Under the pieces are notes generated by a model, which ran no database searches, was not told the origin of the DNA, and worked only from the letters and a program-made list of their open reading frames with translations. A stretch of 64,000 bases of DNA. Origin: Ensifer sp. WSM1721 (GTDB taxonomy: Bacteria > Pseudomonadota > Alphaproteobacteria > Rhizobiales > Rhizobiaceae). The stretch covers positions 372,001-436,000 of the forward strand of contig NZ_CP165783.1 in assembly GCF_000513895.2 (NCBI RefSeq), written 5' to 3'. Shown in pieces: positions 1 through 8,558 of the stretch (positions are counted from its first letter, which is position 1; every line of letters starts with the position of its first letter). The position numbers and the translations under genes were made by a program.

Positions 1-407
1 GCAAACGGCTGAGCGAGCCGCCAGAGGAGATGCGTTTCCTGCGACGTGAAATTGTTCCGCTCCGACATGATGATCGGCGTGTTGAGGCCGTGGGTAGCCA
101 AGCCAACCAGTACATTGACCTTGGTCAGAAAGGAAATGACAAGGTCCGGTTTGAGCGCCACCAACCGACGGCGAAGCCTCGATAGCCGTTGCACGGTTTG
201 TGCGATGCGTGGGATGGCGCGAGTGGAACTTCCAAGCGCCTCGATCTTTATGGCACCGCGATAGGGGAAATAGGATTTCGAGCTATAGGCATTGACTGCG
301 AGAACGTGAACAATATCGCCTTGTGCACTGCGATGGTGCGCAAGGAGATTGACGATTTTTTCCGCGCCGCCAGCTCCGAGTCCCGATAGGACGAATGCTA
401 TCCGCAC
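1..407 (-). CDS. Glycosyltransferase family 4-like protein, N-terminal part (runs off left edge)
   Basis: The reading frame opens with GTG at 407 behind a strong ribosome site (TGGAGGT, seven bases upstream) and stays open to the window edge, about 135 codons. The N-terminus contains the GAGGAEKIVNLLAHH stretch, which in GT4-type enzymes forms the glycine-rich first loop of the acceptor-side Rossmann domain; a later LVISFLTKVNVL segment and SERNN motif are also typical. The protein is clearly related to the enzyme at 9608-10783 (GAGGTEHVVNLLANHW, LVLSFLTRTNVL, SERNN). It probably adds a sugar to the repeat unit of the neighbouring polysaccharide locus. The catalytic C-terminal domain lies outside the window, so acceptor and donor are unknown. 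Confidence 0.85.
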   Translation of the reverse strand, partial: MRIAFVLSGLGAGGAEKIVNLLAHHRSAQGDIVHVLAVNAYSSKSYFPYRGAIKIEALGSSTRAIPRIAQTVQRLSRLRRRLVALKPDLVISFLTKVNVLVGLATHGLNTPIIMSERNNFTSQETHLLWRLAQPF

Positions 408-613
408 GGTGTGACCTCCAATCTTTTGCCCGAAGGCCTCTCTTAAACGGTTCTCCGCCGGACGGGGCGGTTTCGGCCGGATCGCTTGGTAGGGCGAGCA
501 CTGCGAGCGCACTCTGGAATAGTGGCCTGCCGCATGGCCCGGTATCTGGCACGCTGCCCCTGAGGAGAAATGCCCGGGAATGATGAACTAAGCCCGTGAT
601 CAGTTTATTGGTC

Positions 614-1273
614 TCAATTGACGCTCATCCACCCGTGCGTCAAAGCGAAGTGAACGATTTGTGCCCGCGAACGCAGCTTGAGCTTTTCGGTGGCCCGTGC
701 CTTATAGGTCTCGATCGATTTGACACTGATGTTGGTATGGGCGCCGATTTCCTTGTTCGAATATCCTAGCGCGACCAATCGCAAAACATCCTGTTCCCGC
801 GCGGTCAGCCCCAGCGTGCCGAAGCTGGTAGAGCGTGGCGCGCTTCGTTCAGGTCCGGAAGAGGTCATCTCGCGGGCCGTCAGTGGATCGAAGAAGAGTC
901 CGCCGAGCATTACCGAGCGGATCGCAAGTAGCAGGTTCTCCGCCGCCGAGCATTTCTGGACAAAACCCTTCGCGCCGATCTGTAATGCCTGCTGAACATA
1001 TGACCTGTCATGATAGTGCGTCATGATCACCACGTGAGCAGTGTGGCCGTTGGTTATCACTTTCTCTGCGAGTTCGAGGCCGTTCATGTCAGGGAGTGAC
1101 ACGTCCAGTACAGAAACGTCCGGCGCGGTCTGGCTGATTAGTGCGATGGCCTCGGTCCCGGTGCTGGAATCGCCTACACAGACGATATCTTCGGATTTCT
1201 CAATCAGAGTGCGCGCGCCCGCAACCACAAGCGGATGGTCGTCGACGATAACGGCGCGAATGGGCAACTTCAT
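614..1273 (-). CDS. NarL/FixJ-family response regulator
   Basis: A 219-residue two-domain response regulator. The receiver domain (about residues 5-120) has the acidic pair D11-D12, the phospho-acceptor D57 in the VLDVSLPDMNG motif and the conserved lysine K106 (GFVQK). The LuxR-type helix-turn-helix (about 154-215) has LTAREQDVLRLVALGYSNKEI. The ATG at 1273 is chosen because it starts exactly at the receiver domain and has AAGGAGGG upstream; the longer open frame to 1465 adds residues unlike the family. No histidine kinase lies beside it, so it is an orphan here. Its position inside the polysaccharide locus suggests, but does not prove, control of these genes. Confidence 0.93.
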   Translation of the reverse strand: MKLPIRAVIVDDHPLVVAGARTLIEKSEDIVCVGDSSTGTEAIALISQTAPDVSVLDVSLPDMNGLELAEKVITNGHTAHVVIMTHYHDRSYVQQALQIGAKGFVQKCSAAENLLLAIRSVMLGGLFFDPLTAREMTSSGPERSAPRSTSFGTLGLTAREQDVLRLVALGYSNKEIGAHTNISVKSIETYKARATEKLKLRSRAQIVHFALTHGWMSVN

Positions 1274-1729
1274 CGTGGCCCTCCTTCCTGACGGGGGAAT
1301 TGTCGCTTTAAGCCGCGCGTCGCGCAGGACTCTCTGGCAGCCGCTCGCATGGGTCGCGCCCTGCTTCGCTTGATAAATGCTGCAGTCTGGAGAACGTCTG
1401 CTGTGCCCTCGCAAGGGAAATTGCTTTGTGAGCTCGTCATGACAAAAATTACTCCGCCAAGACATAAAGTAAGTTCTTTTTGTTCAGCAATTGCTGATAA
1501 AAGGGTCTTAGCGACCGAGAAAACACAATAAACACATGCGATCGTTATTTAGATTTTTAGCATAACAGATAGTTCCGATGCGTCAACGTCAAGCGCCGCC
1601 GGTCCTCGCCTCATGGGCAGTCGGTAGGGGGCGACCGCGAGCAATCTGTAAGCTCTTTGAGGCATGGCCAACATCGCCTTTCAGCTTCGGTCGTGAGCCG
1701 CGTGCGTGCCGGTTTGGCGGCAGCTTTCA
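1274..1729. other. Intergenic region between sulfotransferase and response regulator
   Basis: No convincing gene is seen. The stretch about 1440-1575 is markedly AT-rich compared with its surroundings and lies upstream of the response regulator, so it probably holds that gene's promoter. No clear -35/-10 pair was picked out with confidence. The open frames crossing it in other directions lack ribosome sites and recognisable protein features. Confidence 0.5.
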
Positions 1730-2566
1730 TCAATGGGTGCTCCCATTTCTCAGCCAGCCGTTCAGATCCTTGCCGACGATGGTGCCGAGTTTCTCTACCT
1801 CCTTGGCGTAAAAATCGCTCATCCGTTCCCGCAGTTCCCGGGTCAACGGAGCGTACTGCACTTCGGCAGCGGCGATCGACCGTATCTTCTTGAAGCCCGC
1901 ATTGTTCCTGAAGGGCGCGACCATAGGCTTAAACGGCCGCAGCAGACGGCGCAAAGTCGGATTGACCACCGGCTCCGCCTTGTCTTTGACTTTCTTCTCC
2001 AGAGGCCGAAGCGGCAAGTCGTCAGTTATCTTCATGAACTTTCGGACGCGACCGAGCTGTGCAGCCGCGTCAATTTTCATGTCCTCGTAAAGAACGACGA
2101 GAATCTGCTCGGCTGGGAACCGATCGACATAGGCCTGCAATTGCTGAAAATAGAGCCCGCCGCTCAGGAAGCGTCCGTCGGCACCGCTGCGTGGGTCCAG
2201 ATACTTGGCGACGTCGCGGTCGACTTCGCCCCTTCGGTAGAGCATGCAGTAGTCCGAGTAGGCGCGCTCGATGGGATTGCGCAACTGTGCGATCAGCAAC
2301 GCCTTGGGAAGTTTCTGACTTATCCGTTCAGCCGCGCCCTCGGTGTCCATATAGGAATTGGATTTCTCGCCGACGAGACGTTGACCCTTCTGTCCTTCGA
2401 AGTTTGAAAGGTACCACTCGTCGCCATGATCATAGCAACGACTGAAATAATGCAATTCAGGAGCAGGCATGTATATGTTTGGGTCCTGCTGCAGTGATTG
2501 CTGAAGCCACGTCGTGGCGCTCTTGGTCGCGCCGATAATCAGGAAATCGATATCGTGCAACTTCAT
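1730..2566 (-). CDS. Sulfotransferase domain protein (carbohydrate sulfotransferase-like)
   Basis: A 278-residue protein of the PAPS-dependent sulfotransferase family. The 5'-phosphosulfate-binding loop is residues 12-20 (GATKSATTW) and the 3'-phosphate-binding segment is about 95-106 (LRNPIERAYSDY). The ATG at 2566 is preferred over the in-frame TTG at 2584 because GGAG lies seven bases before it. Enzymes of this kind transfer sulfate from PAPS to a hydroxyl or amino group of a glycan. Its place between a flippase and glycosyltransferases suggests sulfation of the locus polysaccharide or of a lipopolysaccharide; the substrate is not visible in the sequence. No PAPS-synthesis genes are in the window. 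Confidence 0.9.
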   Translation of the reverse strand: MKLHDIDFLIIGATKSATTWLQQSLQQDPNIYMPAPELHYFSRCYDHGDEWYLSNFEGQKGQRLVGEKSNSYMDTEGAAERISQKLPKALLIAQLRNPIERAYSDYCMLYRRGEVDRDVAKYLDPRSGADGRFLSGGLYFQQLQAYVDRFPAEQILVVLYEDMKIDAAAQLGRVRKFMKITDDLPLRPLEKKVKDKAEPVVNPTLRRLLRPFKPMVAPFRNNAGFKKIRSIAAAEVQYAPLTRELRERMSDFYAKEVEKLGTIVGKDLNGWLRNGSTH

Positions 2567-2837
2567 AGATTTTCTCCGTCCCAACGCGCGCGGCTGAGGA
2601 TACGGGGCCCACAGCTATGCGCGACAGATTACGCGAATGTTCATCACTTGGATTGGGCTAAGCTGGCAATTCTTCTGCAGGCAGCCCGGCGACAGTCCTT
2701 CTGTTTGAAAGTCGGTGCAGCAAAAAATCTCGCGGCCCGAATGGCAAAATGCATCAAGGAATTACAAAAATATGAGAGCCTTACAGTAGTGAACGCGCGC
2801 AAGTTGAGCAAGTAGTCGGCGTTGGTGTCGAGCAATT

Positions 2838-4208
2838 TTACTCCGACGAGACGTCGAGAGACGTTTTCTGCCGTTTCGTCAAGGCCTGGCGATAGGAGAC
2901 GGCCATCATCGAGAGCCAGATGGCGGCCATGACGATATGCGCTAGATTGGCGCCCATCGGGCCGACGCGCGGGATTAGCGTCAACGCGGCGGCATGAAAC
3001 GCAATTGTTGCGACGAGCACGCTGCTCAAGACCCGATCCTCCCGCCCCATCGACAAAAGCGCCGCGCGGATAACTGTCCCGTACAACGTCATGGTCACGG
3101 CAATGGACTGAACGACGACCAACGGCCCTGCCGCCTCGAATTCCGAACCGACAGCAAGTCTCAGCACCGGATCGATCGCCAAATACGCCCCGCCCACAAG
3201 CATTATTCCGCAGCCGAGAAGAAGCGCCCGCATTTGCGCAACGGCCCGATGAAACTCTGCAATTGCGCTCGCGGCCCAGGCCCGAGCTAAATCCGGGTAG
3301 AGCACGGCCTGCACTTGGTCGCCGATTTGCAGTGCCATCCGGCCGATGCGCTTAGCAATGTGGTAAAGACCCGCCGCAGTGGGGCCCGCTAGATACCCGA
3401 CGAGAAGCGTGTCAAGCTGGTTGGCACTCGAACGTAGCGTCAATGACAGGTTCGTCGAAATCGCGAATTTCCAGAGGCCTGGAAAGTGAGCTGTAATACC
3501 GCGTACAGATGCAGTGAGCATGCTCGCCAGCATTCCCTGTCTTTGCAGTTCTGCAAGCGAAAGGGCGACGAGGGTCAGCGAGCCGACGATCTGGGCCGCC
3601 ATCCATATCAGGACGAATTCATACAGAGTGCCGCCGACGGCAAAGCCGATGGCGCATAATACTATGCGAAAAATGCTGGAAGCGACTTGGCCATAGGCAA
3701 TCGATCGGAACTTCCCGAACAGGCGCAGCACGGCCATCGGCATGCCTGAGATTTGAAACGGAAGAAGAGCGCAATAGAGGGTGACGAGGCCTGCCATCTC
3801 GGACGAAATCCCGAGCCATGGGCCGACCGCCCAGACGAGCGCCACGGCAATAACGAACCCGCTCGCTGCGGCAGACACGTCAAGCAGGAGGCCGAACTTG
3901 AGTAGCGAATTGAGCGTTTCCGTGTTCTTCGATTGCGCGCCGAATTTGATTAGTGGCTGCCAGGACTGGAAGTTCACGAGCCGCTCTACGGCACTTGTAT
4001 AGGTGAAGCAAAGCGCCAAGATGCCATACTCGGACGGACCGAGCGCCCTTGCCGTCAAGGCGAATCCAACGAGGCCTAACAGCGAGGTAAGCGCATTCCC
4101 GGTAAGTAGATGCCCTATGTTTCCCAGACGGTCCTTCAGGCTTTTTTCCCGAGCGAGCATCTTGTGGAGGCGGTTGAAATTCGCGGCTAATTTTTTCGGA
4201 ATCGTCAA
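2838..4208 (-). CDS. Polysaccharide flippase (Wzx/PST family)
   Basis: A 456-residue polytopic membrane protein with roughly twelve hydrophobic segments and the LTARALGPSEYGILAL motif near the N-terminus, typical of oligosaccharide flippases of the MOP superfamily. Such proteins move lipid-linked repeat units across the inner membrane. The start is TTG at 4208, supported by an AGGAGGT five bases upstream. The gene is divergent from the ExoF-like gene; together with the ExoY-like initiating transferase this gives initiation, flipping and export functions. No Wzy-type polymerase was recognised nearby. Confidence 0.9.
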   Translation of the reverse strand: MTIPKKLAANFNRLHKMLAREKSLKDRLGNIGHLLTGNALTSLLGLVGFALTARALGPSEYGILALCFTYTSAVERLVNFQSWQPLIKFGAQSKNTETLNSLLKFGLLLDVSAAASGFVIAVALVWAVGPWLGISSEMAGLVTLYCALLPFQISGMPMAVLRLFGKFRSIAYGQVASSIFRIVLCAIGFAVGGTLYEFVLIWMAAQIVGSLTLVALSLAELQRQGMLASMLTASVRGITAHFPGLWKFAISTNLSLTLRSSANQLDTLLVGYLAGPTAAGLYHIAKRIGRMALQIGDQVQAVLYPDLARAWAASAIAEFHRAVAQMRALLLGCGIMLVGGAYLAIDPVLRLAVGSEFEAAGPLVVVQSIAVTMTLYGTVIRAALLSMGREDRVLSSVLVATIAFHAAALTLIPRVGPMGANLAHIVMAAIWLSMMAVSYRQALTKRQKTSLDVSSE

Positions 4209-4420
4209 GCGAGACCTCCTGCCTCCGACGAGGCCGCCTTATGGACAGGCGCTGCCCACGGCCGTGGCACGTGGTTGATGCCCTTGTAAACCTAATAGGG
4301 GTGGGCCTGACATCGCAGGGCAAGAACACCCGCTGGGACCCCTAGGCGCGGTCATGTGTGTGCGTCGAGGAAGTCGCCTTGTCGATCACAACTACCGGCG
4401 CAATAAATAGCTAAAATCCT

Positions 4421-4450
4421 TTGACGTGAGAGTATGAGGGAGAATATAGT
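4421..4450 (+). promoter_or_regulatory. Sigma-70-type promoter for the ExoF-like gene
   Basis: TTGACG at 4421-4426 and TATAGT at 4445-4450 are separated by 18 bases, close to the housekeeping consensus. Transcription would start near 4457, which excludes the ATG at 4434 and supports the start at 4506 for the downstream gene. Confidence 0.55.
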
Positions 4451-4505
4451 CGCGCAAGATATTTTTGATCGTTTTTTCTTTATTGTTTTTTGGAGTGCGG
4501 TTGCG

Positions 4506-5759
4506 ATGGGGACATTACCTCCGCTAACGACCATGAGCTTGCCCCTACGGGATTGGGGGGTTTATGTTTTGGCGATCGTGCTGTTGGCGGTCGGGCTTTT
4601 TGTAGGCTCGGCGCTGCATGCATCTGCCGGTGAATATCGGCTCAACTCGGGCGATGTTCTGACCTTTGACTTCCTCGACGACGCCGAACTGCCAATCACC
4701 GCGACCATTTCCGGCAACGGCGAAGCACAGTTCCCTCTCATCGGTGGAGTGAACGTAGCGGGTCTCACGATAACGGAGGCGTTGGATAAGCTTCGCGACG
4801 AATACCGGAGCCGCGAGGTCCTGGTCGATCCAAAGCTGTCTCTTAATGTCTCGACTTTCCGGCCAATTTTCGTTCTCGGTGAAGTCAGGAGCCCCGGTTC
4901 GTTTCCCTTCTATAGCGGCCTAACGGTCGAGCAGGCCATCGGCCTTGCAGGTGGTATCCAGGTCGTCGCCGCGAACGCGTCCGACCGGCTCATCGCACGC
5001 GCCCGCTTGCGCGCAGAGGTAGACGCCGTAAAAGCCGAAATCGTTCATGAAGCCGTCTATGCGGCGAGACTTGCGGCGCAGTTGAAAGCCAGCGAGAAAA
5101 TCAATCTGGACGACGTTCCGGAGTTCGCCCGCACCTATGTCGAAGGCGTGCCGTTTGATGGCGTCGTTGAGCTCGAGGAGAAAATCCTAAAAGAGGATCT
5201 CGCCGCCCATAAATCGCAAACGCAAATTCTCACGGAGGGAATTGCGCAGGCCGAGGGTGGGATAGAGATCCTGAACGAGCTCGTGCAGCAGCAAAAGGAC
5301 GTGGTCAGCAACAGCGTTGAGGATCTGGCGCGCGTCGGCACGCTCCGCAAGCGCGGGCTGAATACTGAAAGCGAGCTCTCTCGCGCGGAGAACAGCGCGG
5401 CAGCGGAGAAGGTCCAACTCCTGCAAACCTTCGCGACTCTTGCGCGTACGCGCCAGGAGTTGAGTGAGTTGAAGCTGCAACTGGCAAAGCTGGCGGCGGA
5501 TAGGAAGAAGGACATTCTGACACAGCTCCAACAGCGTGAAATTGCCATCAAGAAACTAATTTCGAACCAACGCACCGCTGAAGAGCAAATCCTCCTCATG
5601 GCCGCCGTGGCTGAGGATGAAACGAAGAAAAATCAAATTTCATATACTTATGAGATTCGTCGGAACCCCGTTGGTGGCAAACCGACCAGCCTACAGGCAT
5701 CCCTCGTCACAGAATTGCTGCCGGGTGATGTTGTCGTCGTGAGTATCGCCGGAATGTAA
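4506..5759 (+). CDS. ExoF-like polysaccharide export protein with coiled coil
   Basis: With the ATG at 4506 the protein has 417 residues, close to the about 420 of rhizobial ExoF. A hydrophobic N-terminal segment (about 17-38) precedes a mature part starting around GEYRLNSGD. The poly-export and SLBB-like domains follow (RPIFVLGEVRSPGSFPF), then a long heptad-rich coiled coil (about 165-370) and a short C-terminal beta region. ExoF-type proteins form the periplasmic/outer-membrane part of the export channel. The start was chosen because a promoter -10 box lies downstream of the upstream ATG at 4434 and GGAG occurs ten bases before 4506. It is followed after 35 bases by the ExoY-like gene. Confidence 0.88.
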   Translation: MGTLPPLTTMSLPLRDWGVYVLAIVLLAVGLFVGSALHASAGEYRLNSGDVLTFDFLDDAELPITATISGNGEAQFPLIGGVNVAGLTITEALDKLRDEYRSREVLVDPKLSLNVSTFRPIFVLGEVRSPGSFPFYSGLTVEQAIGLAGGIQVVAANASDRLIARARLRAEVDAVKAEIVHEAVYAARLAAQLKASEKINLDDVPEFARTYVEGVPFDGVVELEEKILKEDLAAHKSQTQILTEGIAQAEGGIEILNELVQQQKDVVSNSVEDLARVGTLRKRGLNTESELSRAENSAAAEKVQLLQTFATLARTRQELSELKLQLAKLAADRKKDILTQLQQREIAIKKLISNQRTAEEQILLMAAVAEDETKKNQISYTYEIRRNPVGGKPTSLQASLVTELLPGDVVVVSIAGM

Positions 5760-5794
5760 TCTTTGTTCGCAAGTAATATTGAAAACCGCGCTTC

Positions 5795-6496
5795 ATGTGC
5801 CGAAGGGACATTGAATTGAACCCCGTTCGAGAGCATGCAGTTTCCGCTTTTGGTTTGCCTGCCTCCTCGGGATCATACCGTTTCAAGCGCGTTCTGGAGT
5901 ACGCACTTGGGGGAGTGCTTTTCATCGTCTGCTTACCGCTGATGGCGGTAACCGCGATCGTCGTTTGGGTGAGCCTTGGCTTGCCGTTGTTCTTCACCCA
6001 GGCACGCGCCGGCGCGGGCATGCGCGTCTTCACGGTTGCTAAGTTTCGCACGATGACTGACGCGCGCGGGTCAGACGGCGCATTGTTGCCAGACCAAATG
6101 CGACAAACCGCTGCGACCACGCTGCTGCGCAGACTTCGCTTCGACGAGCTGCCGCAACTGCTTGCCGTGTTGGCAGGCGACATGTCGATGGTGGGCCCGC
6201 GCCCGCTTCCCTTGGCGACGGTTGCAAGCTTCGGGGACCTCGGCCGCATGCGCTCAATGGTTGCTCCCGGCATGACCGGGTGGGCGCAGGTGAATGGCAA
6301 TACGCTGCTGTCGGATGAGGAGAAGATCGCGCTTGACCTCTGGTATGTCGCGCACGCCAGTCTTTGGCTCGACGCGCGAATTCTCCTGTTGACGCTAAAA
6401 ACACTTGTTGTTGGCGAGCATGTCAACAAAGAGCAGTTAAAAGTTGCAAGGGATTTTCTTTCACTTCATTTTTGCTGTCAGCAGCAGGAATGCTGA
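5795..6496 (+). CDS. ExoY-like undecaprenyl-phosphate sugar transferase
   Basis: A bacterial sugar transferase that places the first sugar phosphate on undecaprenyl phosphate at the cytoplasmic membrane. A hydrophobic hairpin (about 35-65) is followed by the catalytic domain with KFRTM, LRRLRFDELPQLL, GDMSMVGPRP and PGMTGWAQVNG motifs. At about 233 residues it matches ExoY-type enzymes lacking the extra N-terminal membrane domain of WbaP. The ATG at 5795 has no ribosome site; the in-frame TTG at 5816 has AAGGGA seven bases upstream and may be the true start (226 residues). It acts with the preceding ExoF-like protein in polysaccharide assembly. Confidence 0.9.
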   Translation: MCRRDIELNPVREHAVSAFGLPASSGSYRFKRVLEYALGGVLFIVCLPLMAVTAIVVWVSLGLPLFFTQARAGAGMRVFTVAKFRTMTDARGSDGALLPDQMRQTAATTLLRRLRFDELPQLLAVLAGDMSMVGPRPLPLATVASFGDLGRMRSMVAPGMTGWAQVNGNTLLSDEEKIALDLWYVAHASLWLDARILLLTLKTLVVGEHVNKEQLKVARDFLSLHFCCQQQEC

Positions 6497-6643
6497 TGCG
6501 ATGGCGGCCGGGGCCACAGGTCCGATGAAGACGGCCGATGGTTCTGAAAAGCCGGGCTAAGCGAGCCAGGTCAAAACTTGGACATATGTTTTACTCGTCA
6601 CGCCGTGTGCGCGTTGATGCCGGCAAGGTCTTTTGGAGGTTCC

Positions 6644-7330
6644 ATGGATGGTTCGCATTTCTCTTTCGGACGCACTCTGGTGGTCGCCCCGCATCCTGAT
6701 GACGAGGTGCTGGGCGCCGGCGGGACAATCGCGAAGCTGGCTTCGCAGGGCGAGGAGGTCTTTGTTGCGATTGTAACCGAAGGAAAGCCCCCGGCTTTCG
6801 ACGCCGCGACTATCGCCAAGACGCAGGCGGAAGCGAGGGAGGCGCACAGGGTTTTGGGCGTGCGGGAGACCCTATGGCTGCGTTTGCCTGCTGCGCAGCT
6901 TGCGGAAACCGCGCACGCCGCCGTCAACGGTGCGCTGCTTGACCTTATTCGGCGTCTGTCTCCGCGAACCGTGCTTGTCCCCTTTGTGGGTGACATGCAC
7001 ATGGATCATCAGCTTACCTTCACTTCGGCGCTGGTTGCATGTCGACCGCACCAGGCGGAGTTTCCTAGGCTGATTCTCGCCTACGAAACGCTCTCGGAAA
7101 CGAACTGGAATGCTCCCTATTTGTCTCCGGGATTTCTGCCGAATTTCTTCATCGACATCACCGAGCATGTCGAGGCGAAGGTTCAGGCAATGCAGCTATT
7201 CGCGTCGCAGTTGCGCGAGCCACCGCACGAGCGTTCCATAGCGACACTACGCGCGCTCGCCACGCTGCGTGGCGCGACCGTGATGCGCGCTGCGGCCGAA
7301 GCGTTTGTCCTGGTTCGACACGTAGTCTGA
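6644..7330 (+). CDS. PIG-L family deacetylase
   Basis: A 228-residue LmbE/PIG-L protein. The zinc-binding motif PHPDDEVLGAGG lies at about residues 16-27 and a second histidine motif (MHMDHQ) near 120. The family removes N-acetyl groups from N-acetylglucosamine-containing substrates. The ATG at 6644 directly follows GGAGGT at proper spacing, so the longer frame from 6578 is rejected. Between an initiating sugar transferase and a sugar aminotransferase it probably deacetylates an N-acetylhexosamine of the glycan or its precursor, giving a free amino sugar. Confidence 0.88.
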   Translation: MDGSHFSFGRTLVVAPHPDDEVLGAGGTIAKLASQGEEVFVAIVTEGKPPAFDAATIAKTQAEAREAHRVLGVRETLWLRLPAAQLAETAHAAVNGALLDLIRRLSPRTVLVPFVGDMHMDHQLTFTSALVACRPHQAEFPRLILAYETLSETNWNAPYLSPGFLPNFFIDITEHVEAKVQAMQLFASQLREPPHERSIATLRALATLRGATVMRAAAEAFVLVRHVV

Positions 7331-7364
7331 GCTGGGCCACCGACACACGGAGCTGGAGGGATAA

Positions 7365-8558
7365 ATGGCACGCTGGCCGGTTTACGATGAGGAGCAGATC
7401 GAGGACGTCGTCTCGGTCCTTCGATCGGGTGAGGTGAATGCATGGACGGGACCGCATGTCCGCAACTTCGAGGAGCTGTACGAGCGCTTTCTTGGGGTGA
7501 AGCACGCGGTGGCCCTAGCGAACGGAACGGTGGCGCTGGACCTAGCGCTGTTTGCACTGGGCCTTCAGCCTGGCGACGAAGTGATCGTTACCCCACGTAG
7601 CTTTATCGCCTCGGCCTCTACGGTTCCCCTGGCGGGCGGGGTCGCGGTTTTTGCCGATGTTGATCGCGATAGCCAAAACATCACCGTGGAAACGATCAGA
7701 GAGAGGCTGACATCTAAGACCAAGGGCATCATCGCCGTCCACCTTGCCGGGTGGCCCTGTGACATGCCTGCGATCATGGCGTTCGCCCGCGAGAAGGGGC
7801 TGTGGGTGATCGAGGATTGCGCCCAGGCGCACGGTGCCGAAATCGCCGGTCGGCCAGTCGGCAGCTTCGCCGATGTCGCCGCTTTCTCCTTCTGCCAGGA
7901 CAAGATCATCACCACCGGAGGCGAGGGTGGGCTGGTGGCCATGAACGATGACGAACTGTGGCAGAAGGCCTGGAGTCGCAAGGACCACGGCAAGTCCTAT
8001 GACGCCGTTTACAGGAGGCAGCATCCGTCGGGCTTCCGCTGGCTGCACGAGTCCATTGGGACGAACTGGCGCATGATGTCCATTCAAGCGGTATTGGGAT
8101 CACGGCAACTACAGCGCCTTGAGCAATGGCGCGGCGCCAGGGCGCATAATGCGGCCATCCTTGCCAGGGCGGCCGACGAGATCGAGGCTCTGCGTACGCC
8201 CCTGCCCCCCTCGGGCGTGCGACATGCATGGTACCGCTTCTACACGTTTCTCAGGCCGGAGCTTCTGAAGCCGGGCTGGAGTAGGGATCGGATCGTAGCT
8301 GAGATCAACCGAGCGGGGGTCGCCTGCTTCAGCGGAAGTTGCTCTGAGATCTATCTGGAGAAGGCATTTGTGGACTTGAACATGGGCCCAGTCGAGAGAC
8401 TGCCAAACGCGCGGGAGCTCGGTGAGACGAGCCTTGCATTCCTCGTCGATCCTGCTCTCGACACGGCTGCCATGGAGAGGGCTGCCCAGGCGTTGCGTGA
8501 GGTGATAGCAAGCGCCAGCTCAGCGAGTGAAGTGCGCCGCGCTGTTCGGATGTCATAG
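7365..8558 (+). CDS. DegT/DnrJ/EryC1/StrS family sugar aminotransferase
   Basis: A 397-residue PLP-dependent aminotransferase. The family signatures are LANGTVALDLALFALGL (about 51-67), the cofactor-contacting D151 in VIEDCAQAHGA and the Schiff-base lysine K180 in SFCQDKIITTGGEGG. These enzymes convert a nucleotide-linked ketosugar into an aminosugar, with glutamate as usual donor. The start has GGAGGG upstream. The gene lies 34 bases after the PIG-L deacetylase gene in the same direction, and both point to an amino sugar in the polysaccharide. The ketosugar-forming dehydratase is not in this window. Confidence 0.92.
   Translation: MARWPVYDEEQIEDVVSVLRSGEVNAWTGPHVRNFEELYERFLGVKHAVALANGTVALDLALFALGLQPGDEVIVTPRSFIASASTVPLAGGVAVFADVDRDSQNITVETIRERLTSKTKGIIAVHLAGWPCDMPAIMAFAREKGLWVIEDCAQAHGAEIAGRPVGSFADVAAFSFCQDKIITTGGEGGLVAMNDDELWQKAWSRKDHGKSYDAVYRRQHPSGFRWLHESIGTNWRMMSIQAVLGSRQLQRLEQWRGARAHNAAILARAADEIEALRTPLPPSGVRHAWYRFYTFLRPELLKPGWSRDRIVAEINRAGVACFSGSCSEIYLEKAFVDLNMGPVERLPNARELGETSLAFLVDPALDTAAMERAAQALREVIASASSASEVRRAVRMS

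Noticed and set aside
4434..4505. Upstream start (ATG 4434) for the ExoF-like gene
   Set aside because: It would lie upstream of the -10 box of the best promoter and give an N-terminus unlike a signal sequence; 4506 gives the usual family length.
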